This document shows, one piece after another, positions 56,513-64,000 of a stretch of 64,000 nt of DNA. The position numbers and the translations under genes were made by a program. The notes below the pieces were generated by a model. It worked only from the letters and a program-made list of their open reading frames with translations, was not told the DNA's origin and searched no databases. The stretch comes from Prochlorococcus sp. AG-418-G18 (GTDB lineage Bacteria; Cyanobacteriota; Cyanobacteriia; PCC-6307; Cyanobiaceae), in assembly GCA_003214215.1 (NCBI GenBank), contig QCLX01000001.1, positions 32,026 to 96,025 on the forward strand, given 5' to 3'. How positions within the stretch are numbered: position 1 is the first letter of the stretch; the number at the start of each line of letters is the position of its first letter.

Positions 56513-56665
56513 ATGCAAACTTTATCATCTGCTCCAGATCCTGCAGTTTCCATAGCAGTAACAATTCTGGCTTTACTTTTAGCTCTGACTGGCTTTGGTC
56601 TATGGACTGCATTTGGACCTAAAGCTGCAAAGCTTACCGATCCTTGGGATGATCACGATGATTAA
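56513..56665 (+). CDS. psbN: PsbN
   Basis: The 50-residue product starts MQTLSSAPDPAVSIAVT, crosses the membrane once (ILALLLALTGFGLWTAFG), and ends KLTDPWDDHDD. The membrane segment followed by FGPxxxxLxDPWDDHDD is diagnostic. PsbN is needed for photosystem II assembly rather than being a mature subunit. It is encoded opposite in direction to psbH, as in plastids, but here the two diverge from a short shared gap. Confidence 0.95.
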   Translation: MQTLSSAPDPAVSIAVTILALLLALTGFGLWTAFGPKAAKLTDPWDDHDD

Positions 56666-56772
56666 TCTTACTTAAAGTATTTCAAAATTTTCCAAAAATA
56701 CAAAAAGTAAACCTTTTACCATAATTTAAATATAAATTTAATAAGATATAAATCTGTCAGCACACTTTTTCC

Positions 56773-56901
56773 ATGCTCGCCTTAAAAATCTCTGTTTACA
56801 CTATCGTTTTTTTCTTTGTTGGTATTTTTCTCTTTGGGTTTTTAGCAAGTGATCCAACTAGAACTCCAAATAGAAAAGATTTAGAAAGTCCCCAAGACTA
56901 A
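56773..56901 (+). CDS. psbI: Photosystem II PsbI
   Basis: The 42-residue protein is [19 protein letters not shown] followed by [17 protein letters not shown] and a short tail. The single membrane helix then [11 protein letters not shown] is the PsbI signature. PsbI binds next to D1 and CP43 and helps early assembly. It lies 107 bases after psbN, in the same direction. A long frame with an N-terminal signal follows 17 bases later. Confidence 0.96.
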
Positions 56902-56918
56902 TTTTTAATCAATTTACA

Positions 56919-58922
56919 TTGAATACAGGAATATCAAAAAAAATAATATTTTCTTATTTATTGTTTATAAGTTTCATACAACAGTCAAAATCTTCTGACT
57001 TTCATAAAATTAATAAAAGTGAAAATAATCAAGATTTAAACTTTAGTTTGTTAAAAAAATTAAATAATAAAATTCCATCGAATTCATCACTTAGTCATAG
57101 TTTTGAGATAAATCCTACAGAAAACAATTTTTTAGATGAAAATTCAGCTCCTCTAATAGCAGCTAGCTTAATTCAAAAGCAAGAGGAGTTATTAATCCAA
57201 TCAGATAAACAGTCTGAAATAAATGATGTTTTATATGCAGAAGGCAACGTATCTGTTTCTTACAGAGGGAAACTGCTTGAAGCTGATAATTTAATTTATG
57301 ATAAGTCAAATAAAAAAATTAGTGCTGAAGGAAATATAACGTTGGTTTTTGGCGAGCAAATACTTAGAATGTCTAAACTTGTTTACAATTTTAATGACGA
57401 AAGTGGATATTTATTAGATGTTAAAGGTTTTATAAATTCTGATAAGTTAATTACAGACATCTCAAAAAATTTTTATGATTCAGATATTCAAAAACTTCGT
57501 GAATTACTGAATTTACAAAAAAAAGAAGTTTTAAATACTCCTGATAAGGTTAATAATTGGATTTTTTCTACTGAAAAAATCAGTATTGATGGCAAAAAAT
57601 GGAAAAGCAATAAAGCAATATTTTCTAATGATATCCTCCAATTTCAACAAGTAAAAATAGAGATGAATTCATTGGAAGTTCGCTCTTTAAAAGATGAACT
57701 GAGATTTAAGTCTTCTTTGAATTATTTAGTTTTAGATGAAAATGTTTCAATCCCATTTTGGGCTGGTAATCGAGCGCTAAGTAAATCCAGAAAAAACTTT
57801 GATTCAAAAGCTAGTTGGTCAATTGGTTATGACAACTTAGATAAAGATGGTTGGTTTATTGGTAGAAAACTTAACTCTATAGATTTAGCTGATGATTTTA
57901 TTATTGATTTAGAACCACAATTTTTGATTCAGCGTTCACTAAATGGACAAACAAAGAGTTTTGTAAATGAGGGAGATGCAATCACTGGAGAAAAGGTCAA
58001 AAGAGATGCTGAATTTGCTGACTATTTTGGGTTGAAATCTCGAATAACAGGGAAAGTAGATAATTGGGATTTGGAAATAGTTAATCAAATAAACTCCTTG
58101 GATATTAATAAATTTTCTGATGCGCTTAGATTTAAATCTATTTTGAACAAAGAAGTTACTTTTTTAAATGATAAATGGGATAAAAGTTTTTACGGAGTTT
58201 ATAGAGATAGAGTATGGAATGGCTCATTGGGAGAGGCTGAAATTTATTCAGGATATGGCTCAAAATTAGAAAAAAAACATATTTGGGAAGAAAATGGTAT
58301 TACTAATACTGAAATTTTATCTTTTGGTTTGGCCCAGTTAAAAGGAGAGGAGTTAATTAGTAAAAAATTAGTTGAAAGTCTTAAAGGGAATATATTTTAC
58401 TCATTAAATCAAAACATTCCATTAAGCGTTGATAAGCCTAAAAACAAAACTATTGATATTTCCTCTGAATATGCCCATGAGCCAATTAAAAAAGGGCTAA
58501 GTTTAAATACGAGACTTGCAGCATCATATTCTCTATATGAAGATGAAAACCATCAAGAATATATTGGTTTAGGTTTTGGCCCAGAGTTGATTTTAGGTAA
58601 TCTTAAATCTAAAACTTTTGACTATACAAGAATTAGTATTTTCCCTTTTTATAAATTTAAAAATGGAGAAAGTGTATTTAAATTTGATAATGTTTCTGAC
58701 AAATTTACTTTAAATATTGGTTTTGATCAACAACTTTTTGGCCCAATTATTCTTAAAAGTAATGGAACATTAAACTTAGATGGCGACTCTAATGATTATG
58801 GTGAATTTATAGACTCTAAAATTTCATTAAATTGGAAAAAAAGATCTTATGAAGTTGGTTTATTTTATCAACCCCATAACAAAGCAGGAGGAATTTCTTT
58901 TGGTCTCTTTGGATTCAAATAA
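56919..58922 (+). CDS. LptD/OstA-like outer-membrane protein (DUF3769-type)
   Basis: This 667-residue protein starts at TTG and has an N-terminal signal (about 6-25; IIFSYLLFISFIQQSKSS). Around 90-165 lies an OstA/LptA-like repeat (LYAEGNVSVSYRGKLLEADN, ISAEGNITLVFGEQILR). The C-terminal ~400 residues have the alternating aromatic and polar pattern of a beta-barrel. This matches cyanobacterial LptD-like proteins grouped as DUF3769, which would insert lipopolysaccharide in the outer membrane. The family name is from memory. The final residues end in SFGLFGFK, a typical aromatic barrel C-terminus. Confidence 0.7.
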   Translation: MNTGISKKIIFSYLLFISFIQQSKSSDFHKINKSENNQDLNFSLLKKLNNKIPSNSSLSHSFEINPTENNFLDENSAPLIAASLIQKQEELLIQSDKQSEINDVLYAEGNVSVSYRGKLLEADNLIYDKSNKKISAEGNITLVFGEQILRMSKLVYNFNDESGYLLDVKGFINSDKLITDISKNFYDSDIQKLRELLNLQKKEVLNTPDKVNNWIFSTEKISIDGKKWKSNKAIFSNDILQFQQVKIEMNSLEVRSLKDELRFKSSLNYLVLDENVSIPFWAGNRALSKSRKNFDSKASWSIGYDNLDKDGWFIGRKLNSIDLADDFIIDLEPQFLIQRSLNGQTKSFVNEGDAITGEKVKRDAEFADYFGLKSRITGKVDNWDLEIVNQINSLDINKFSDALRFKSILNKEVTFLNDKWDKSFYGVYRDRVWNGSLGEAEIYSGYGSKLEKKHIWEENGITNTEILSFGLAQLKGEELISKKLVESLKGNIFYSLNQNIPLSVDKPKNKTIDISSEYAHEPIKKGLSLNTRLAASYSLYEDENHQEYIGLGFGPELILGNLKSKTFDYTRISIFPFYKFKNGESVFKFDNVSDKFTLNIGFDQQLFGPIILKSNGTLNLDGDSNDYGEFIDSKISLNWKKRSYEVGLFYQPHNKAGGISFGLFGFK

Positions 58923-59546
58923 CTAGAAGCAATTTGCGTTAAATTCAAAATAGGGTAAAGAGTTAAATTTATTTTCAATTAGATTTTCATTCTCAAGTAG
59001 GGCTGAGGTTGCATCCCATTCTCCAGATAAAAACATATTTCTTGAGCTCTCCTTAATAGCTAGATTTAAATTGAAATATTTAGATTTTGCTAAGGAATTT
59101 TTTAGATCAATTTCTAAGAATAGACTTTTACCATCATTATATTTTTGAATATCTTCTATTGTTTTTTTCGGAAGCGTGAAACATGGAATCCCAATTGCAA
59201 TACAATTACTATAAAAAATATCCGCAAAACTCTCACCTATTATCGCTTTTATGCCCCATCTCATAAGTGCTTGAGGGGCATGTTCTCTACTGGAACCACA
59301 TCCAAAATTACTATTTACAATAAGGATTTTTGCATTTTTGTTTACCTCTAGATCGAAAGGGTGCCTACCCTCTAAAGTTTCTCTATCGTCTTTAAAAACA
59401 GATTCACCTAATGAATTAAAATCAACACACTTTAAGAAACGAGCAGGAATTATTCGGTCCGTATCAATGTCGTTACCAATCAATGAGATGCATTTCCCAT
59501 CTATTTCTGAAATTTTTCCAATTGGAGGGGTAAATTCAGATTTCAT
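58923..59546 (-). CDS. leuD: 3-isopropylmalate dehydratase small subunit
   Basis: LeuD carries the swivelling substrate domain of isopropylmalate isomerase in leucine synthesis. At 207 residues its length is normal. GNDIDTDRIIPARFLK and SNFGCGSSREHAPQALMRWGI identify the aconitase C-terminal-like domain, with the substrate-contact Ser-Ser-Arg. Its ATG overlaps the leuC stop in TAATG, so the subunits are translated together. Confidence 0.95.
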   Translation of the reverse strand: MKSEFTPPIGKISEIDGKCISLIGNDIDTDRIIPARFLKCVDFNSLGESVFKDDRETLEGRHPFDLEVNKNAKILIVNSNFGCGSSREHAPQALMRWGIKAIIGESFADIFYSNCIAIGIPCFTLPKKTIEDIQKYNDGKSLFLEIDLKNSLAKSKYFNLNLAIKESSRNMFLSGEWDATSALLENENLIENKFNSLPYFEFNANCF

Positions 59547-60952
59547 TATTTTATAAATTCTCGAACGTCACTTATTTTCCCATTTATTGCAGCTGCAGCA
59601 ACCATTGCCGGACTCATTAGAAGTGTTCTTCCACTTGGAGACCCTTGCCTACCTTTAAAATTTCTATTACTAGAACTAGCACTAACTTGATTACCTATAA
59701 GCTTATCTGAATTCATTGCTAAACACATTGAGCAACCAGGCTCTCTCCATTGAAATCCAGAATCCTGAAAGATCTTATCAAGTCCTTCTTGTTTAGCTTC
59801 TAGTGCCACTTTTTCTGAACCGGGTACTACAAATGCTTTAACATTCTTAGATACTTTTTTGTCTTTTAATACTTTAGCTGCAACTCTTAAATCACTGATT
59901 CTCCCATTTGTACAACTACCTATGAAACAAACATCTACAGGAGTATCTTTGATTGATTGACCTGGGTTGAAACCCATATATTTATAAGCCTCTTCAGCAA
60001 CTAATTGGTCATTTGGAGACATGTCACCTAAAAGAGGGATTTTTTGATTAATGCTTATACTTTGACCGGGTGTAATGCCCCAGGTTACGGTTGGTTCTAC
60101 TTTTGAAGCATCTAATTTTATTACATCATCATAAATAGATTTTTCATCGCTTTGTAATGATTTCCACCATGTGAGAGCTTTATCCCACTGCTCATTATTT
60201 GGGGCACATAATTTATTTTTAATATAACTAAAGGTCTTTTCATCAGGGTTGATGTAGCCGCATCTTGCCCCCCCCTCAATAGACATATTGCATATTGTCA
60301 TTCTTTCTTCCATTGATAATGCGCTAATCGCAGGCCCTGCGAATTCATAGGCAAAACCTACACCAGCTTTTACACCAAGTTTGTTTATGATGTGAAGTAC
60401 TAAATCCTTAGCATAAACCCCATTAGATAATTGATCATCACACCAAATCTGCCTTACCTTCAATTTATTCATGGCTATGGTTTGGGTAGCAAGAACATCT
60501 CTTACTTGGCTTGTACCTATCCCAAAGGCAATTGACCCAAAAGCTCCATGCGTTGAAGTATGTGAATCTCCACAAGCGATTGTCATTCCGGGCTGCGTTA
60601 GCCCCAATTCTGGAGCTACTACATGTACTATTCCTTGATTACCGCTACCAATATTAAAAAATTTTATTTTATGTTCTAAGCAGTTCTTTTCAAGTGTTTC
60701 TATCATTTGCTCTGCAAGATTATCATTGAAAGGTCTGCTTTGATTATCAGTCGGCACAATATGATCAACTGTAGCGACAGTTCTATTAGGGAATTTTACT
60801 TTTAAATTTTTGTCTTTTAAATCACCAAACGCTTGAGGACTTGTCACTTCATGGATGAGATGAAGACCAATAAAAATTTGATCTGAGCCACCAGGAAGAC
60901 CAGAAACTTTGTGTAAATCCCAAACTTTATCAAATAAGGTATTTTGACTCAA
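59546..60952 (-). CDS. leuC: 3-isopropylmalate dehydratase large subunit
   Basis: LeuC holds the [4Fe-4S] cluster that isomerises 2-isopropylmalate to 3-isopropylmalate. The 468 residues include [14 protein letters not shown], the cluster cysteines in IGSCTNGR and [11 protein letters not shown], and [17 protein letters not shown] at the end. All three cluster cysteines are present. It precedes leuD with a one-base overlap. No leuA or leuB is in the window. Confidence 0.96.
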   Translation of the reverse strand: MSQNTLFDKVWDLHKVSGLPGGSDQIFIGLHLIHEVTSPQAFGDLKDKNLKVKFPNRTVATVDHIVPTDNQSRPFNDNLAEQMIETLEKNCLEHKIKFFNIGSGNQGIVHVVAPELGLTQPGMTIACGDSHTSTHGAFGSIAFGIGTSQVRDVLATQTIAMNKLKVRQIWCDDQLSNGVYAKDLVLHIINKLGVKAGVGFAYEFAGPAISALSMEERMTICNMSIEGGARCGYINPDEKTFSYIKNKLCAPNNEQWDKALTWWKSLQSDEKSIYDDVIKLDASKVEPTVTWGITPGQSISINQKIPLLGDMSPNDQLVAEEAYKYMGFNPGQSIKDTPVDVCFIGSCTNGRISDLRVAAKVLKDKKVSKNVKAFVVPGSEKVALEAKQEGLDKIFQDSGFQWREPGCSMCLAMNSDKLIGNQVSASSSNRNFKGRQGSPSGRTLLMSPAMVAAAAINGKISDVREFIK

Positions 60953-60964
60953 TTTATAAAAAAA

Positions 60965-62239
60965 TTATTTACTGTTTGATAATAGGATTAATCTGAGGCT
61001 GTTCAAACATACATTTACACTTAGTGTTTGAATTTCTATTCTATTTCTAGTTGAATTAAATAGTTTTTTGATATTAGTAATATGATTATTTGGTCCTGAA
61101 ATTGAGATATAGACAAGTCCAACCGGTTTGTCTTGACTGCCTCCGCTAGGACCAGCTATTCCACTAATGGCTATTGCCCAATCTGCTCCTAATTGCTCTT
61201 TAATATTAATTGCCATTGCTTCACAAACTTCTTCAGAAACAGCTCCGTATTCTGTGAGCTTTTCTTCAGAAATATTTAATAATTTATTCTTTAGCTCATT
61301 ACTGTAGGAAACAATACTACCTTGAAAAACTTGAGATGAGCCTGATATTGATGTTAGCGATGAAGATAGAAGCCCCCCGGTGCAAGATTCAGCAAAAACA
61401 ATAGTTTGATTCCTCTTGGTCAATTCTTTTATTAAAACGCTAGGAAGAGTATCATTATCCTCTCCATAAATAAATTTAGAAAACTCTTTTTTTAATTTTT
61501 CTTTTACAGGTTTAATTATATTTTTTGCTTCTAGGTTATTCTTTGCTCGCGCCGTGATTCTGAGTTTAACTTCTCCTAAGTTTGCATATGGAGCAACAGT
61601 CGGGTTTTTAAGATTTAATAGATCGTTAATTTTTTCTGCAACACTAGATTCTCCAATGCCTGTAAATTTAAGAGTATTTGAAAAAAAGGAATAGCTATCT
61701 GAGAATTTGGTTTTAATGAAATCAATGGCTGTCTCTTCCCACATAGTTTTCATTTCACTGGGTACTCCAGGGAAAGTTAGAATAGTAAATCCTTTAACTG
61801 GTTCCCAAATCATTCCTGGGGCAGTGCCTCTATGGTTATTAATTACTTGAGCATTTTTTGGGAAGAAACATTGTTTCCGTAAGCTAGAAGAATTATCGTG
61901 GAGCTTTGAGTTTGAAAGTTTTTGTTTAAGTTGATCCCATAGGTGCGGCCTTTCAAAAAGAGATACATTAAAAGATTTGGCTATTGCTTCAGTAGTTAAG
62001 TCATCCGGGGTGGGGCCCAAGCCACCCGTTGTAATAAGAAGATTACTTCTTTTTGAAATTTCTTGAATTACTTTTATAATTCGATCACAATTATCACCTA
62101 CAGTTGATTGCCTATAATGATTTAAGCCTAATTGAGACAACTGTTCAGAAATCCATTGAGCATTTGTATTTATTATATTTCCTAAAAGTAGCTCTGTTCC
62201 AATAGAAAGAATTTCAACCCCCTTGGAATTAGGACTCAT
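60965..62239 (-). CDS. cinA: CinA-family protein (competence/NMN amidase-type)
   Basis: The 424-residue protein joins an N-terminal MoCF-like domain ([36 protein letters not shown]) to a C-terminal PncC-type amidase domain with [14 protein letters not shown] and [11 protein letters not shown]. Family members clean up pyridine nucleotides (ADP-ribose hydrolysis, NMN deamidation). Competence itself is not implied. Its start overlaps the glyA stop in ATGA, so they are coupled. Confidence 0.93.
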   Translation of the reverse strand: MSPNSKGVEILSIGTELLLGNIINTNAQWISEQLSQLGLNHYRQSTVGDNCDRIIKVIQEISKRSNLLITTGGLGPTPDDLTTEAIAKSFNVSLFERPHLWDQLKQKLSNSKLHDNSSSLRKQCFFPKNAQVINNHRGTAPGMIWEPVKGFTILTFPGVPSEMKTMWEETAIDFIKTKFSDSYSFFSNTLKFTGIGESSVAEKINDLLNLKNPTVAPYANLGEVKLRITARAKNNLEAKNIIKPVKEKLKKEFSKFIYGEDNDTLPSVLIKELTKRNQTIVFAESCTGGLLSSSLTSISGSSQVFQGSIVSYSNELKNKLLNISEEKLTEYGAVSEEVCEAMAINIKEQLGADWAIAISGIAGPSGGSQDKPVGLVYISISGPNNHITNIKKLFNSTRNRIEIQTLSVNVCLNSLRLILLSNSK

Positions 62240-63507
62240 TTAACTGATGCTTCAAGTTTGTTTTCATAAAGAGGAAAACGATTACATAAGGTTAATACTC
62301 TTTCTTTGCATTGACTTTCAATCAGTGAATCGTTTGGGTTAAGTAATCTATCAGCAATAATTTCGCCTACTTCGGCAAAAGCATTCTCATTAAAGCCTCT
62401 AGTAGTTAAAGCGGCAGTACCCAGTCTTAGCCCGCTGGTCACGAAAGGTGATTCAGGGTCAAATGGAACAGTATTTTTATTAGCAGTTATATTCACTTCA
62501 CTTACGAGCAAATCAGCAATTTTACCAGTCATATTAATACTTCTCAAATCGAGTAAAACAATATGGTTATCAGTGCCTCCACTAACGATATCAATACCTC
62601 TATTTATTAAAGTTGTACCAAGTACTTTGGCATTTTTTATTACTTGTTTGGAATAATTAACGAAATCTGGCTGTAAGGCTTCTCCAAATGCAACTGCTTT
62701 AGCGGCAATAATATGTTCTAGGGGACCACCTTGAGTTCCAGGGAAAACAGATTTATCAAATTTCTTTCCAAATTCTTCATCCTTACACAAGATAAGTCCG
62801 CCTCTAGGCCCTCTTAATGTTTTATGCGTAGTTGTAGTTACTACATCACAATAAGGTATTGGATTCGGGTGAAGTTTACTTGCTACTAGACCGGCGATAT
62901 GTGCAATATCAGCCATTAAGAATGAACCAACTTCATCTGCAATATTTCTAAATGATTCAAAATCGATTGTTCTTGGATAAGCAGAATATCCGCATATGAT
63001 CAATTTTGGTTTTGCTTCAAGTGCTATCTCTCTTATCTCATCAAAATTTAATTCACTAGTTTCTTTATTTACACCATAGTGAACTGCATTGAACCACTTA
63101 CCACTCATATTTACTGGAGATCCATGAGTTAGGTGTCCACCATGAGATAAATCCATCCCCATGATTGTGTCGCCAGGTTTAAGTAGACTTAGGAAAACAG
63201 CAGCATTTGCCTGTGCACCACTATGGGGTTGAACATTAGCCCAATTTGCATTAAATAATTTTTTCGCTCGCTGGATAGCTAATTCCTCGATTTCATCAAC
63301 AAATTCACATCCCCCGTAATATCTTTTTTGAGGTAATCCCTCGGCGTATTTATTGGTAAGGACGGATCCTTGAGCCTGCATAACAGCAATTGATGCGAAG
63401 TTTTCACTTGCTATTAACTCAAGATGAGTTTCCTGTCTATTTTTTTCAGAGTTGATAAAATTGGATATTACTGGATCACTTTCTTTAAGATTTTGAAGAA
63501 TATTCAT
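62236..63507 (-). CDS. glyA: Serine hydroxymethyltransferase
   Basis: GlyA converts serine and tetrahydrofolate to glycine and methylene-tetrahydrofolate, used by photorespiration salvage and by thyX. The 423-residue PLP enzyme has [21 protein letters not shown], the cofactor Asp in [11 protein letters not shown], and the PLP lysine in [15 protein letters not shown] (K229). tRNA-Arg lies 77 bases upstream on the same strand. Confidence 0.97.
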   Translation of the reverse strand: MNILQNLKESDPVISNFINSEKNRQETHLELIASENFASIAVMQAQGSVLTNKYAEGLPQKRYYGGCEFVDEIEELAIQRAKKLFNANWANVQPHSGAQANAAVFLSLLKPGDTIMGMDLSHGGHLTHGSPVNMSGKWFNAVHYGVNKETSELNFDEIREIALEAKPKLIICGYSAYPRTIDFESFRNIADEVGSFLMADIAHIAGLVASKLHPNPIPYCDVVTTTTHKTLRGPRGGLILCKDEEFGKKFDKSVFPGTQGGPLEHIIAAKAVAFGEALQPDFVNYSKQVIKNAKVLGTTLINRGIDIVSGGTDNHIVLLDLRSINMTGKIADLLVSEVNITANKNTVPFDPESPFVTSGLRLGTAALTTRGFNENAFAEVGEIIADRLLNPNDSLIESQCKERVLTLCNRFPLYENKLEASVK

Positions 63508-63584
63508 TGAATTTGATGAGTAATACCCATAATATAGACGATATTTTTTAGAAAAATATAAAAAGAATATTTCAGAATTTTAAA

Positions 63585-63658
63585 CGCGCCTGGAGAGATT
63601 CGAACTCCCGACACCCTGATCCGTAGTCAGGTGCTCTAATCCACTGAGCTACAGGCGC
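63585..63658 (-). tRNA. tRNA-Arg (anticodon ACG)
   Basis: On the minus strand GCGCCTG pairs with CAGGCGC, with discriminator G and no CCA encoded. The D-arm TAGCTCAGTGGATTAGAGCA, anticodon loop CTACGGA with ACG, and T-arm GGGAGTTCGAATCTCTCC are all regular, in 74 bases. The wobble A would become inosine by TadA to read CGU, CGC and CGA. Confidence 0.97.
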
Positions 63659-63744
63659 ATAATTATGTAATATCTCTGTTTCAGGGCCTCTTAGTCAACA
63701 AAATTTCGGGTAAAATATCTATTATTAACAAACTCATTATCAAT

Positions 63745-63996
63745 ATGCCTATAAAGTGGTACGGAAATGGTGATTTAGAAGATCCCATTTATAAACATTT
63801 TTCTCGAATAGTAAATTTTGTTATTCACTGCATGATATTTACTGCGATTGTAAGTGGCTCTTGGCTTCTAAAAGAAATCAAATATGAAATTGGCTTCTTT
63901 AATAATGTTGCAATTTTCTGGTCAATTCTTTTAGCCTCTCATTTACTTTTTGTAATTTTTAAAAAACCTAAAGATACTTCAAAACAATCAACTTAA
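63745..63996 (+). CDS. Small membrane protein, unknown function
   Basis: This 83-residue protein has two likely helices (about 24-43 and 52-71: VNFVIHCMIFTAIVSGSWLL; VAIFWSILLASHLLFVIF) with a polar N-terminus containing DLEDPIYKHFSRI and a Lys/Ser-rich tail. I do not recognise the family. It reads away from tRNA-Arg and ends 4 bases before the window edge. Stop and start are both inside the window. Confidence 0.6.
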   Translation: MPIKWYGNGDLEDPIYKHFSRIVNFVIHCMIFTAIVSGSWLLKEIKYEIGFFNNVAIFWSILLASHLLFVIFKKPKDTSKQST

Positions 63997-64000
63997 ATCA

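Overview
The window is a stretch of chromosome from a high-light-adapted Prochlorococcus. The DNA is very AT-rich (roughly 30% G+C by eye), intergenic gaps are short, and many genes overlap by a few bases. It carries psbA, psbO, psbH, psbN, psbI, cp12, ntcA, crtR and the bicA-sbtA-sbtB bicarbonate genes next to ordinary housekeeping genes. I see no insertion sequence, prophage, CRISPR array, integrase, rRNA or long repeat. It reads as conserved core genome rather than an island.

Layout. 1-9.1 kb: 3' end of a double ABC ATPase, rluD-rbgA, pgk, an unknown exported protein, murG, a CobC/CobD-like aminotransferase, pyrD and rnhA. 9.1-12.4 kb: the secE-nusG-rplK-rplA-rplJ-rplL operon on the minus strand, with an L10 leader between rplA and rplJ. 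12.5-19 kb: clpB2, eno and an ABC1/UbiB kinase. 19-23 kb: a thioredoxin-reductase-like flavoprotein, then sbtB, sbtA and bicA on the minus strand. 23-28.4 kb: hemB, a VOC protein, mutS2, obg and a small ORF. 28.4-32.2 kb: cp12, a GST-like protein, an aspartoacylase-like protein, a 42-residue small gene and psbA. 32.2-38 kb: aroC, eda-like, ftsH, sat and psbO. 38-44 kb: coaBC, ycf20-like, pyrB, mpg, gatC, crtR and tRNA-Leu(UAG). 44-52.9 kb: ileS, trmB, glmM, a thioredoxin-like protein, and cobO-like-dcd-thyX. 53-58.9 kb: ntcA followed by a conserved group of unknowns, pth, psbH/psbN/psbI and an LptD-like protein. 58.9-64 kb: leuC-leuD, cinA, glyA, tRNA-Arg(ACG) and a small membrane protein.

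How the genes fit together. Photosystem II parts (psbA, psbO, psbH, psbN, psbI), the D1-repair protease candidate ftsH, inorganic-carbon uptake (bicA, sbtA, sbtB), Calvin-cycle control (cp12), glycolysis/gluconeogenesis (pgk, eno) and nitrogen control (ntcA) give a photoautotrophic core. Translation and biosynthesis fill the rest.

I did not find a clearly new multi-gene system. The items most worth checking are small departures from family norms. mpg and crtR each read as intact only if an in-frame stop near the 5' end is bypassed or a non-canonical start is used. The TrxB-like protein lacks its NADPH-binding motifs, the CobO-like protein lacks a P-loop, and SbtB lacks the C-terminal R-loop. 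CP12 lacks its N-terminal cysteine pair. RNase HI has a long C-terminal extension. A 42-residue gene with a good ribosome-binding site lies just upstream of psbA on the other strand.
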